Notes under the pieces: model-generated | What the model was told of the DNA's origin: nothing | The model's database searches: none | Seen by the model: the letters and a program-made list of their open reading frames with translations, nothing else | DNA from: Candidatus Avimonas faecium | GTDB taxonomy: Bacteria; Bacillota; Clostridia; Oscillospirales; Acutalibacteraceae | DNA length: 38,701 bases | Assembly (NCBI GenBank): GCA_904419005.1 | Contig: CAJFQI010000018.1 | Coordinates: 1 to 38,701 of the forward strand | Direction of reading: 5' to 3' | Shown here: piece after piece, positions 1 through 10,222 of the stretch | Position numbering within the stretch: position 1 is the first letter of the stretch | How the letters are laid out: every line of letters begins with the position of its first letter | Translations under genes and position numbers: made by a program

Positions 1-866
1 TGAAATGGGACGGCGAGCGATGCGTGGCGTATCTTGATCCGAAAGCAGGGACGGAACTGCGGAACAAGCGGAACGTGCGGATGCTGCCGAAGGTGCCGGA
101 GCTGGCGGAGATCCACCGGCAGGCAAAGAAGCGGTGTATCCTGGACGGGGAACTGCTGTGTCTGGTGGACGGCAAGCCCAGCTTTGAGACGATCCAGCGC
201 CGCAGTTTAATGAGCAACCGGTATCGGATTGAACTGGAGGCTAAGAAATATCCGGCCACCTTTGTGGCGTTCGACTGCCTGTATTATGACGGAAAAGACC
301 TCACCCTCCGGCCGCTGACCGAGCGCAAGGAATATCTGCAAAAAGCGGCGACGGAATCGGAACGGCTGGCGGTGTCCCGTGTGTTTGACGCCGGGCAGGC
401 GCTGGCCCTGTTCCAATTTGCCAGGGAGCAGGGGCTGGAAGGCATTGTCGCCAAGAAAAAGGATAGCCTGTACTTCCAGGGCAAGCGCACCAAAAGCTGG
501 TTGAAGATGAAAAATCTCATGGATGACGATTTTGTGGTGTGCGGGTGGATACCCAAGGACAACCATAGGACGAGTATTGTACTGGGGCAGTATGACGGCG
601 GCAAGCTGGTATACAAAGGCCACGTCACCCTGGGGGTAGGCGGCGCGGCCTTTGCCAAAATCCAAGCACAGGCGCGGGTGCTTCGTCCGCCTTTCGATGA
701 ACCGGTTCCGGCCGGCCATGGCAACGAGGATGCCCGGTGGGTAGAGCCTCGGTTGGTCTGCGTGGTGGAGTTCATGCACCGGACAAAGAACGGCGGGATG
801 CGCCAGCCGGTATTCAAGGGGTTAAGAGAGGATAAGGTGGCGGAGGAATGTGTGGAAAGGTCATAG
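1..866 (+). CDS. ATP-dependent DNA ligase, LigD type (5'-partial)
   Basis: Seals DNA nicks with ATP through a lysyl-AMP intermediate; this subfamily usually acts in non-homologous end joining with Ku. The window starts inside the gene: the first complete codons (from base 3) read KWDGER, the adenylation motif I whose lysine is the AMP acceptor, so the upstream N-terminus lies outside the window. Further motifs follow in order: LDGEL (motif III), EGIVAKKKDSLY (motif IV) and KSWLKMKN (motif V), then an OB-fold region ending VEFMHRTKNGGMRQPVFKG, typical of LigD ligase domains. The stop is at 864-866. No Ku, polymerase or phosphoesterase domain is visible, but these could lie upstream. The ATG at 24 is internal to motif I and cannot be the real start. 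Family call is sure; the NHEJ role is inferred. Confidence 0.9.
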   Translation, partial: KWDGERCVAYLDPKAGTELRNKRNVRMLPKVPELAEIHRQAKKRCILDGELLCLVDGKPSFETIQRRSLMSNRYRIELEAKKYPATFVAFDCLYYDGKDLTLRPLTERKEYLQKAATESERLAVSRVFDAGQALALFQFAREQGLEGIVAKKKDSLYFQGKRTKSWLKMKNLMDDDFVVCGWIPKDNHRTSIVLGQYDGGKLVYKGHVTLGVGGAAFAKIQAQARVLRPPFDEPVPAGHGNEDARWVEPRLVCVVEFMHRTKNGGMRQPVFKGLREDKVAEECVERS

Positions 867-908
867 CTGGATGAACCGGCTATGGCCTTCTAAGCGCAAG
901 GATTATGC

Positions 909-938
909 TTGACAATTATCACGATACCGTGATATGAT
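909..938 (+). promoter_or_regulatory. Promoter with palindromic operator for the DUF4160/DUF2442 pair
   Basis: TTGACA (909-914) and TATGAT (933-938) are separated by 18 bp. The spacer holds a perfect inverted repeat, TATCACG (917-923) and CGTGATA (928-934) with a 4-nt centre, which overlaps the -10 box. A protein bound there would block RNA polymerase, as in autoregulated toxin-antitoxin operons. The repeat is seen directly; the regulator is unknown, although the HTH at the end of the second gene is a candidate. Confidence 0.75.
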
Positions 939-960
939 ATAAACGAAGGGGGTTGAGGTC

Positions 961-1215
961 ATGCCTGTTCTGTCGAGATTTTACGGTATTGTCATACGGA
1001 TGTATTTCCAGCAGGCCGAACATAATCCGCCGCATATTCACGCCATATACGGAGAACATACCGCTGCCATTTCCATTCAGGACGGCTCCGTACTGGAGGG
1101 GGCCCTGCCCTCGAAAGCGTTAGAAATGGTGAAGGAATGGGTTTCTCTCCATCAGGCGGCGCTAATGCAGATCTGGAAGACACAGGAATTCCAGCAGCTC
1201 CCGCCGTTGGAATAA
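961..1215 (+). CDS. DUF4160 family protein
   Basis: An 84-residue protein of the DUF4160 family, recognised by its opening MPVLSRFYGIVIRMYF and the NPPHIHAIYGE block; the closely spaced histidines of this block are the family hallmark. The biochemical activity is not known. It is first in a two-gene unit with the DUF2442 protein 30 bp downstream, a pairing seen repeatedly in bacterial genomes and often suspected to be toxin-antitoxin-like. A strong promoter with a built-in palindrome lies just upstream, and a ggggg-ttgag ribosome binding region precedes the ATG. The family call is firm; a toxin or regulatory role is inferred from context only. Confidence 0.85.
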   Translation: MPVLSRFYGIVIRMYFQQAEHNPPHIHAIYGEHTAAISIQDGSVLEGALPSKALEMVKEWVSLHQAALMQIWKTQEFQQLPPLE

Positions 1216-1245
1216 CGCGTTTGTAAACGGAAAGGAGGCCGGACG

Positions 1246-1677
1246 ATGTTTCATAAGGTGAAAAACGTATCCCCGCTGCCCGGATACCGGCTCAGTGTGC
1301 AATTCGCGGAAGGCGTGACAAAACTCTATGACGTAACGCCCCTTTTCGGCAAGTGGCCGGCGTTTCAGGCGCTGAAAGAAGACCATGTATTCTACGATGT
1401 TGCGGTGGATCAGGGCGGCTACGGCGTCGTATGGAATGACGATCTGGACCTTTCCTGCGACGAGTTGTGGGAAAACGGCAAGGAGGTCAAAACGCCGTTT
1501 GACGGCCTGATGGCTTTCAGCGACGCAACGGCCCTTTGGCAGTTGAACGAGAGCACCCTGCGAAAAGCGATTGCCTACGGGAAGCTGGTAAACGGCGTCG
1601 ATGTCTGCAAATTCGGCAAGCAGTGGGTGGTGTCCATGGACGCCATGCAGCGGGAATATGGAAATCCAAAAGCATAA
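1246..1677 (+). CDS. DUF2442 protein with C-terminal helix-turn-helix domain
   Basis: A 143-residue two-part protein. Residues 1 to about 85 match the DUF2442 domain (YDVTPLFGKWPAFQALK, then DLDLSCDELWENG). Residues about 88-140 form a DNA-binding-like domain (FSDATALWQLNESTLRKAIAYG, then FGKQWVVSMDAMQREYG) that resembles the wHTH fused to many DUF2442 proteins. A strong AAAGGAGG site precedes the ATG. It is co-transcribed with the DUF4160 gene and followed by a terminator. The natural guess is that this protein, through its HTH, binds the palindrome in the shared promoter and neutralises or partners the DUF4160 protein. That is unproven. Confidence 0.8.
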   Translation: MFHKVKNVSPLPGYRLSVQFAEGVTKLYDVTPLFGKWPAFQALKEDHVFYDVAVDQGGYGVVWNDDLDLSCDELWENGKEVKTPFDGLMAFSDATALWQLNESTLRKAIAYGKLVNGVDVCKFGKQWVVSMDAMQREYGNPKA

Positions 1678-1683
1678 AAAGAG

Positions 1684-1705
1684 GGGCGCCGTGCAAACGG
1701 CGCCC
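1684..1705 (+). terminator. Hairpin terminator after the DUF2442 gene
   Basis: GGGCGCCG (1684-1691) and CGGCGCCC (1698-1705) form a perfect 8-bp stem with a 6-nt loop, 7 nt after the stop codon. The left flank is A-rich and the right flank is only moderately T-rich (TTCAGCTTTT). It may also serve the convergent polymerase fragment. Confidence 0.7.
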
Positions 1706-1706
1706 T

Positions 1707-2111
1707 TCAGCTTTTGAAAAAGGGTTCCGGATGGATAATATGGTCGTCTTTGGGATTGAGGCCGGATAGCTGCCAATCCGTCAGCAGGAGCCCCCGCCGC
1801 ACGGAGAAAGGCCCGAACCGGCTCTGCAGGGCGTCCACCGCGCTCTCCAGTTCCTCCTGCTTCTGGATGGCGGCCACGTCGGGCAGCAGGGACAGCTGCT
1901 CATGTTCGTTTAGGGAGAGGCGGCAGGCCCGCACGCTCAGGGAACGCACCGGCTTGCCGGACAGATGATGACGCTTGTATAGCTCAAACGCCTTCTCAAA
2001 CAGGGCCTTGGCCGTCCGGTTGGGATAGGTGAGTCTGCCCTGGCGCTCATAGCTTTGCAGCTCGTTGTCCCGAACTCCGGAAAACCATTTGTAGATAAGC
2101 CCCCAGCTCAA
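1707..2111 (-). pseudogene. C-terminal fragment of a Y-family DNA polymerase (UmuC/DinB-like)
   Basis: About 134 residues match only the little-finger and tail region of Firmicute Y-family translesion polymerases, for example RDNELQSYERQGRLTYPNRT and GKPVRSLSVRACRLS followed by an LLPD segment. The catalytic palm and fingers, with the Asp/Glu metal ligands, are absent: upstream of the fragment the frame meets a stop within about 20 bp. The first codons (TTG start, SWGLIYKWF) lie inside or next to a strong inverted repeat, so the gene seems to have been cut at this hairpin by deletion or insertion. It cannot be a working polymerase. The convergent neighbour is the DUF2442 gene. Confidence 0.8.
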
Positions 2112-2130
2112 GTGAACTGGGGGGCTTACT
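2096..2130. repeat. Strong hairpin at the polymerase truncation point
   Basis: A near-perfect inverted repeat: AAGCCCCCAGCTCA faces TGAACTGGGGGGCTT across a 2-nt centre, with one G-T type mismatch and one extra G. It sits exactly where homology to the Y-family polymerase begins and just downstream of the regulator's stop codon. It could terminate the regulator transcript (the tail CTTATC is weakly T-rich) or be the end hairpin of a mobile element that removed the polymerase 5' part. No transposase is present. Confidence 0.55.
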
Positions 2131-2162
2131 TAGGGTCTCTTTCATGTTCCAACTGATTCTTT

Positions 2163-3326
2163 TTAGAAAGCGGTATCCATATCCCGTAAGGTTTGGTGGT
2201 AATCCTGCAGATTCTTCTCGTTTACGTGGGCGCGCAGCAGATCCATCAGTTCCGCGCGGGAAGCGGCGGCGCTCTGCTGCATCATTTTGCGCAGCCGGTA
2301 TTTCACGGTTCCCACAGAGGCAAACACATCGTTGGCGATACTCTCATAGGAGTGGCTGTGCAGAAGCTTCAGCAGGATAAAAATATCCAGCTTATCACAG
2401 TGTTCCAGCATACTCTCAAGCCGGTTATACTGCGTTATTTCCCCGCTTCCAAAATAATCCTTCTTATTGATAATGCTGGAGAAGGGAATCGCTGTATCAC
2501 TTTTAGGCTGTGGCGAATTCTCCTCGGGCAGAGGACGGCACTGTGTGGATTGTCGAATATGAAGTTTTTGCCGTATTTGGACATGAACACTGGTAAAATC
2601 ACTGGATTTTAACAAAAGCTGATAGATCCCAATGAGAGCCTTGGCAACCGATTCCCCGTCTTCCGAAAAAGAGGTGACGGATGGAGAATGAATCTGGGAC
2701 AGGATAAAATTATTAAAGCTGATGATAAAAAGCCGCTCCAGAACTTTTTCGTCCTCCTGCTTGAGCCGATCAATGAGGTAGAGCGCCACGTAATCGTTGA
2801 CACAGATAATGGCGTCGTAATGCGGCAAGTCCTTTTTCAAGCGTTCATAACAGTCGGCCAGAGAGCCTTCGTTTTCAAACACGTAGGGGATGTCCTGCGG
2901 TTGAAAATGGATTAGCGAATAGAAGACTTCCACCAAATTCAAATCGGCGTCTGAATTATGATTGACGCCGTATAACGCGATTTTACTTTTGTTGTAGCAG
3001 GACAGATACCGGTTCAGTGTCATGGCCACATCCTGCCAATCCGAGGACACGCAGCTGTAGGAACCTTCCGTTACGGTTCCGAATTTGCTGCTGGAAATGA
3101 TAACGGGGATATGCGCTTCGTTGCATTCTTTTGTAATCGCAGAGGTCCAGCCATAGCTGCTTCCAACAGCGATCACGACGCTTGATTCCCTTTGGCGTAT
3201 ATCGGATATTTTTTTGATTCGGTTGTACGAGATGCGCTTTAGCTTTAATTCGTTGATAAGCGTATATAGCCGGGTAGCCCACAGTGTTTCTTCATATTCG
3301 GGCTCTGTGATGATGTATAAGGGCAT
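2163..3326 (-). CDS. LacI-type sensor protein with C-terminal LuxR-like HTH; likely regulator of the glycan cluster
   Basis: A 387-residue protein. Residues 1 to about 265 resemble the periplasmic-binding-protein-like effector domain of LacI/GalR regulators: MPLYIITEPEYEETLWATRL, an IPVIISSSKFG strand, a CVSSDW loop, YDAIICVNDYVALYLIDRL and IISFNN. The usual N-terminal LacI HTH is missing. Instead the C-terminus carries a LuxR/GerE-type helix-turn-helix (SYESIANDVFASVGTVKYRLRK). The start is set at ATG 3326 because a GGGGGAG site lies 5 nt upstream; a TTG 29 codons earlier is possible but has no such site. It is divergent from the glycosidase operon across a 228-bp spacer, so it probably senses a sugar released from the target glycan. 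The ligand and the sign of control are unknown. Confidence 0.8.
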   Translation of the reverse strand: MPLYIITEPEYEETLWATRLYTLINELKLKRISYNRIKKISDIRQRESSVVIAVGSSYGWTSAITKECNEAHIPVIISSSKFGTVTEGSYSCVSSDWQDVAMTLNRYLSCYNKSKIALYGVNHNSDADLNLVEVFYSLIHFQPQDIPYVFENEGSLADCYERLKKDLPHYDAIICVNDYVALYLIDRLKQEDEKVLERLFIISFNNFILSQIHSPSVTSFSEDGESVAKALIGIYQLLLKSSDFTSVHVQIRQKLHIRQSTQCRPLPEENSPQPKSDTAIPFSSIINKKDYFGSGEITQYNRLESMLEHCDKLDIFILLKLLHSHSYESIANDVFASVGTVKYRLRKMMQQSAAASRAELMDLLRAHVNEKNLQDYHQTLRDMDTAF

Positions 3327-3396
3327 ACCTGCTCCCCCTTCCATATGTGGCGCCAGCAAAACTTTCACATCAGGACGGACGTGCTCCGATACGTAT

Positions 3397-3426
3397 ATTC
3401 TACCACAGACCAAAAACTTTTGTCCA
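3397..3426 (-). promoter_or_regulatory. Putative promoter of the divergent regulator
   Basis: On the minus strand TGGACA (3421-3426) and TAGAAT (3397-3402) are 18 bp apart, about 70 bp before the chosen start codon. The same 3327-3554 spacer must hold the rightward operon promoter; TTGAAC...TAAACT with a 17-bp spacer just before 3520 is the best but weak candidate. The heptamer AACTTTT occurs three times in this spacer. Confidence 0.45.
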
Positions 3427-3554
3427 ACGGATGCCTGGGAACTTTTCTTGCAGAGCGGACAATATTTCTGAATTATTTGCAGGCTTTTTTGCCTTGAACT
3501 CGTTCCTGGCTAAGGCTAAACTTTTAGTAGAAGAATGAAAAATGGAGCGGTTCT

Positions 3555-4259
3555 ATGCAGCAAAAAAAGCAAAAAGTCGTTACTTTCAGCTTTGACGACG
3601 GTAATTTGGACGATATACGCCTTGTATCGCTGCTCAACCAGTATGGCCTGCGCGCTACGTTCAACCTGAACTCCGGGAGCTTGACGCAGTGCTCAAGCTG
3701 GCGGTACAGCGAAGAAAAGAAAGTCCGGCATATCAATTACTGCGATCATCCACATCTGTACGACGGCCATGAAATCGCCTGCCATACTTATACGCACCCG
3801 CATCTGGAACGCTTGGACGACGCCACGCTTTATAACGAAGTAGCGCTTGACCGCCGCATTCTTGAAACACTTTACGGGGGCCGTATCCGCGGCATGGCGT
3901 ACCCCTTCGGCACCTATAACGACCGTATTCTCCATGCCCTTCAAAAGATCGGCATCGCGTACAGCCGCACCGTCATTTCCACCTACACGTTTTCCTTCCC
4001 CTGCCATCCTCTGACCTGGGATCCAACCTGCCATTTCCGGGACAACAAGCTTACGGAATTGGCAGAACAATTTTTGAATGCGGACAGCGGCACCCCCCAA
4101 CTGTTCTATATTTGGGGGCACAGCTACGAACTGGTCACAGAAGAGGACTGGCAGGCATTTGAGGATTTTTGCCGGCGCATCTCCGGGCGGGAGGACATAT
4201 GGTACTGCTCCAATATAGAGGTTATAGACGCCATGGAACAAGGCTGCTTTAGGAGTTGA
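3555..4259 (+). CDS. Polysaccharide deacetylase family protein (CE4, NodB fold), cytoplasmic
   Basis: A metal-dependent carbohydrate de-N- or O-acetylase of the NodB/CE4 fold, 234 residues. Motif 1 is TFSFDDG (catalytic base and metal Asp at residues 14-15), motif 2 is HTYTH (metal-binding His77 and His81), and the GMAYPFG segment corresponds to motif 3. A late LFYIWGHSYEL segment supplies the usual C-terminal His. There is no signal peptide, so it should act inside the cell on imported oligosaccharides. The start ATG has a GGAGCGG site 7 nt upstream. It is the first gene of the rightward operon; the next gene starts 3 bp after its stop, so the two are translationally close. The exact substrate is unknown. 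Confidence 0.85.
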   Translation: MQQKKQKVVTFSFDDGNLDDIRLVSLLNQYGLRATFNLNSGSLTQCSSWRYSEEKKVRHINYCDHPHLYDGHEIACHTYTHPHLERLDDATLYNEVALDRRILETLYGGRIRGMAYPFGTYNDRILHALQKIGIAYSRTVISTYTFSFPCHPLTWDPTCHFRDNKLTELAEQFLNADSGTPQLFYIWGHSYELVTEEDWQAFEDFCRRISGREDIWYCSNIEVIDAMEQGCFRS

Positions 4260-7118
<2,859 letters not shown>

Positions 7119-7130
7119 GAGCCAATAAAA

Positions 7131-8867
7131 ATGCAAAAGAAAAACCTATTGGGTATGGACTGGGATATACAGAGCGAGGGCTTCTCCTGCGAGCTGGAGG
7201 AGATACAGGCGGGCGGCATCGCCCTGGCAAAGGCCGTCCTGTCCTCCGGGACTCCCGCTGTGCCCCACCGTATCACGCTTTCCTTCCACATCCCGAGCCT
7301 GGACATTTTCTCCATATGGTCGCCGCTGAGCGGCATGGAGCGTATGCTGAAGCCCAATTGGCTGCCGGCGCGCTCCAGCTCCCGCATCGCGGCTGGGGCC
7401 CCGGTGCTTTCCTTGATTTCCAAGGCGGGGCAAAACCGTCTGACCGTGGCACTGAGCGATGCGGCGACCGCGACGGAAATCTCGGCCGGCGTATCGGAAG
7501 AAACGGCGGAGTTCCAGATAAACGTGACCCTGTTTACAGAACTGACCCACGCCATTGACCGGTACGAGGTTTTCATCCGTCTGGATACCCGGGATGTCGG
7601 CTACGGTGACGCGCTCAGCGGCGTGGAAGCTTGGTGGGAAGAGTTTTATCCCCCCTGCAGCGTGCCGGAAAATGCGCGGGAGCCCCTGTTCTCCAGCTGG
7701 TACAACTTCCATCAGGAACTGTCGGCTGATGAGCTTGTCCGCCAATGCAGCCTGGCCGCGGAGCTCGGCATGAAAACGCTGATTATTGACGACGGATGGC
7801 AGACCGAAGACAACAGCCGCGGATATGCGTACTGCGGGGACTGGAAGCTAGCGGTCTCGAAAATCCCGGATATGGCCCGGCTTTCGTCGGAAATACACCG
7901 GCTCGGGATGAAGATCATGATCTGGTATTCCGTGCCGTTCGTCGGCATCCATTCGGCGAATTTTCCGCGCTTCGCCGGCAAATATCTGAACAATCCCCAG
8001 GAAACAGGCTACGGCATCCTGGATCCGCGCTTTGCGGAATGCCGGAAATTTCTGGCGGACACCTATGCCGGCGCGGTGGAAGCGTGGGATCTCGACGGGC
8101 TCAAGCTCGATTTCATCGACAGCTTCGAGCTGAGCGGATTCGCCTCCGATAAATACGAAGATATGGACTGCATTTCGCTCGAGGAGGGGATTTCCCGACT
8201 GCTGCATGAACTCGGCCAGGTGCTGAAAAGCCGGAAGCCCGACTTCCTCATCGAGTTCCGCCAGCGATACATCGGGCCCGTCGTGCGCCAATTGGGAAAT
8301 ATGCTCCGCGTCAACGATTGCCCGAATTGTTCCCTCAGCAATCGGCTGGGCGGGATAGACCTGCGGCTTTTGTCGGGAAAAACGGCCGTGCATTCCGACA
8401 TGGTGATGTGGCATACCGGCGATACGGCGGCGTCGGCGGCGCACCAGCTGATCGCGTCGCTGTATTCCGTACCGCAGATATCCATGATGCTGGATCGCCT
8501 GCCGCCGGAGCATAAAAAAATGCTGGCCTTCTACCTCCGCTTCTGGCGGGAAAACCGCGAGGTTTTGCTGGACGGGTATCTGACCGCCAGAAATCCGGAA
8601 GCGGGATACAGCCTGGTACGGGCGGATCTGGGCGATCTGGCGGTTATCACCGCGTTTTCCCGCTGCGACGTGGCGCTTGGCTGCGCGCGTACCGGCGCGG
8701 TTGTGAACGGGACGGATGAAGACTACTTGTACATCGACGCGCCGCACAATTTCCGTTACCAGGTGTATACCTGCACAGGGGAAGCCGCCGAAGCCGGGGA
8801 AAAGGCCGCCGGTGTTTCCAGGCTGGCCATCCCCAAAAGCGGGGTACTTTCGTTTACACGCCTATAA
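7131..8867 (+). CDS. Alpha-galactosidase-like glycoside hydrolase (GH36/GH-D clan)
   Basis: A 578-residue, probably cytoplasmic retaining glycosidase. An N-terminal beta-sandwich (about 1-180) precedes a TIM barrel that carries the clan GH-D signature LIIDDGWQ, then CGDWKL and GMKIMIWYS. The likely nucleophile is Asp327 in DGLKLDFID. The acid/base is probably Asp396 in LRVNDCPNC, in the position occupied by the (C/N)D.. motif of GH36. A C-terminal beta-domain ends the protein. It is shorter than classic GH36 alpha-galactosidases (about 700 residues), so it may belong to a divergent subgroup and could act on another alpha-linked sugar. Operon position: 12 bp after the GH2 gene, AGGAG site before the ATG. 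Confidence 0.8.
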   Translation: MQKKNLLGMDWDIQSEGFSCELEEIQAGGIALAKAVLSSGTPAVPHRITLSFHIPSLDIFSIWSPLSGMERMLKPNWLPARSSSRIAAGAPVLSLISKAGQNRLTVALSDAATATEISAGVSEETAEFQINVTLFTELTHAIDRYEVFIRLDTRDVGYGDALSGVEAWWEEFYPPCSVPENAREPLFSSWYNFHQELSADELVRQCSLAAELGMKTLIIDDGWQTEDNSRGYAYCGDWKLAVSKIPDMARLSSEIHRLGMKIMIWYSVPFVGIHSANFPRFAGKYLNNPQETGYGILDPRFAECRKFLADTYAGAVEAWDLDGLKLDFIDSFELSGFASDKYEDMDCISLEEGISRLLHELGQVLKSRKPDFLIEFRQRYIGPVVRQLGNMLRVNDCPNCSLSNRLGGIDLRLLSGKTAVHSDMVMWHTGDTAASAAHQLIASLYSVPQISMMLDRLPPEHKKMLAFYLRFWRENREVLLDGYLTARNPEAGYSLVRADLGDLAVITAFSRCDVALGCARTGAVVNGTDEDYLYIDAPHNFRYQVYTCTGEAAEAGEKAAGVSRLAIPKSGVLSFTRL

Positions 8868-8903
8868 TGTATCTCTAAAAAACTTAGTTAGGGGATAATT
8901 GGT

Positions 8904-10199
8904 ATGACTGACGTATTTTCTATCAAGGATTTCCGCTTTCCGGAAGGTTTCCTATGGGGAAGCTCCACCGCCGCTCATCAAATCGAAGGGAACAATATCC
9001 ATTCCAGCAGCTGGCACGATGAGCAGAAAAAGCTGGCGGCGGATCCAAGCTTTGAAGTATCCGGAATGGCCTGCAACCATTACAACATGGTGGAAGAGGA
9101 TGTGCAGTTGCTTTCCGATCTTGGCCATCAGGCGTTCCGCCTTGGCGTTGAGTGGGCTCGGATTGAACCGGAGGAAGGCCGGTTTATCGACGAGGAAGCG
9201 GATCATTATGTGCGCGAGCTCGCCATGCTCAAAGAAAAAGGGATCACAACCTTTGTCACACTGGTTCACTTCTCCGTTCCGCAGTGGTTTGCTGAAAAAG
9301 GGGATTTTCAGAAGCTGGACAATCTCCTCTATTTTGAGCGGTATCTGAAATACATCCTTCCCCGGATCAGCCCGTATGTGGATTTTTGGAATGTTATCAA
9401 TGAATTCAATCTGGGCACGTCTCCCAGGGAGATGACCCACAAATTCAACAGCGTGATTTATCACGCGCAGGGATACCACCTGATCAAGCAATACTCCGAC
9501 CGGCCGGTCAGCTCGGCGCACGCCTTAGTGCAGTTCTACGGAAAACGTCAGAACGATCCCTTCGATCGGGCCGTGCAGGCGTATAAGGACGCGGTTGACC
9601 ACGAGTTCTTTTTCCACGCCATTCGCACCGGCGAGTTGGTTCTTCCCACCAAGGACGCGATCGTCGACAAGACCATCAAGGACACCTGCGATTTCTGGTC
9701 GATCAACCTATATACCCGCGAAATGGTGGACACCCGCCGGGCGGATATGGTAGGAGAACGCTATGCATTCACCAAGACGCGGATGCTGCCGATGAATTTT
9801 TATCTGGATGAATTTTTCCCCGAATGCATGGTGCATAATCTGACCCGGCTGATGGATAAGCCGGTCTACATTACTGAAAACGGCTGCAGCTGTGACGACG
9901 ATGCTTTCCGGATCGTCTACCTGACGGAATATCTGTGCGCGCTCCATGAGGCGATAAAGGCCGGGGTCGATGTCCGTGGTTATCTTTACTGGTCGCTGCT
10001 GGACAATTATGAATGGTGGACGTTTATCCCCCGCTTCGGTCTGGTCGATGTGGATCGGGTCCACGACTTCAAAAGGACGCCCAAGCCCAGCGCCTGGTTC
10101 TACAAGGAGATCATTGAAAACAACGGCTTTTCCCAGAATATCCTGGCGAAATACCTCAAAGAGCTGCCGAGGATCCAGGAGCTCCCTATATTAAAGTGA
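8904..10199 (+). CDS. Glycoside hydrolase family 1 (beta-glucosidase/beta-galactosidase type)
   Basis: A 431-residue (beta/alpha)8 retaining beta-glycosidase. The family-1 N-terminal signature is clear (GFLWGSSTAAHQIEG), as are GVEWARIEP and the C-terminal GYLYWSLLDNYEW. The acid/base is Glu167 in VINEFN; most GH1 enzymes have NEP here, so Phe in place of Pro is a mild divergence. The nucleophile is Glu325 in YITENG. There is no phosphate-binding loop motif that I can recognise, so a plain rather than 6-phospho substrate is more likely. No signal peptide; it should act in the cytoplasm on short oligosaccharides. It lies 36 bp after the preceding gene and has an AGGGGAT ribosome binding site. 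Confidence 0.9.
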   Translation: MTDVFSIKDFRFPEGFLWGSSTAAHQIEGNNIHSSSWHDEQKKLAADPSFEVSGMACNHYNMVEEDVQLLSDLGHQAFRLGVEWARIEPEEGRFIDEEADHYVRELAMLKEKGITTFVTLVHFSVPQWFAEKGDFQKLDNLLYFERYLKYILPRISPYVDFWNVINEFNLGTSPREMTHKFNSVIYHAQGYHLIKQYSDRPVSSAHALVQFYGKRQNDPFDRAVQAYKDAVDHEFFFHAIRTGELVLPTKDAIVDKTIKDTCDFWSINLYTREMVDTRRADMVGERYAFTKTRMLPMNFYLDEFFPECMVHNLTRLMDKPVYITENGCSCDDDAFRIVYLTEYLCALHEAIKAGVDVRGYLYWSLLDNYEWWTFIPRFGLVDVDRVHDFKRTPKPSAWFYKEIIENNGFSQNILAKYLKELPRIQELPILK

Positions 10200-10222
10200 G
10201 CCATGCTTGAGGAGGGACAGTG

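Noticed and set aside
207-817. Long minus-strand frames opposite the DNA ligase
   Set aside because: The plus-strand frame contains all ligase motifs in order; the minus-strand frames have no recognisable fold and are shadows of GC-rich codon use.
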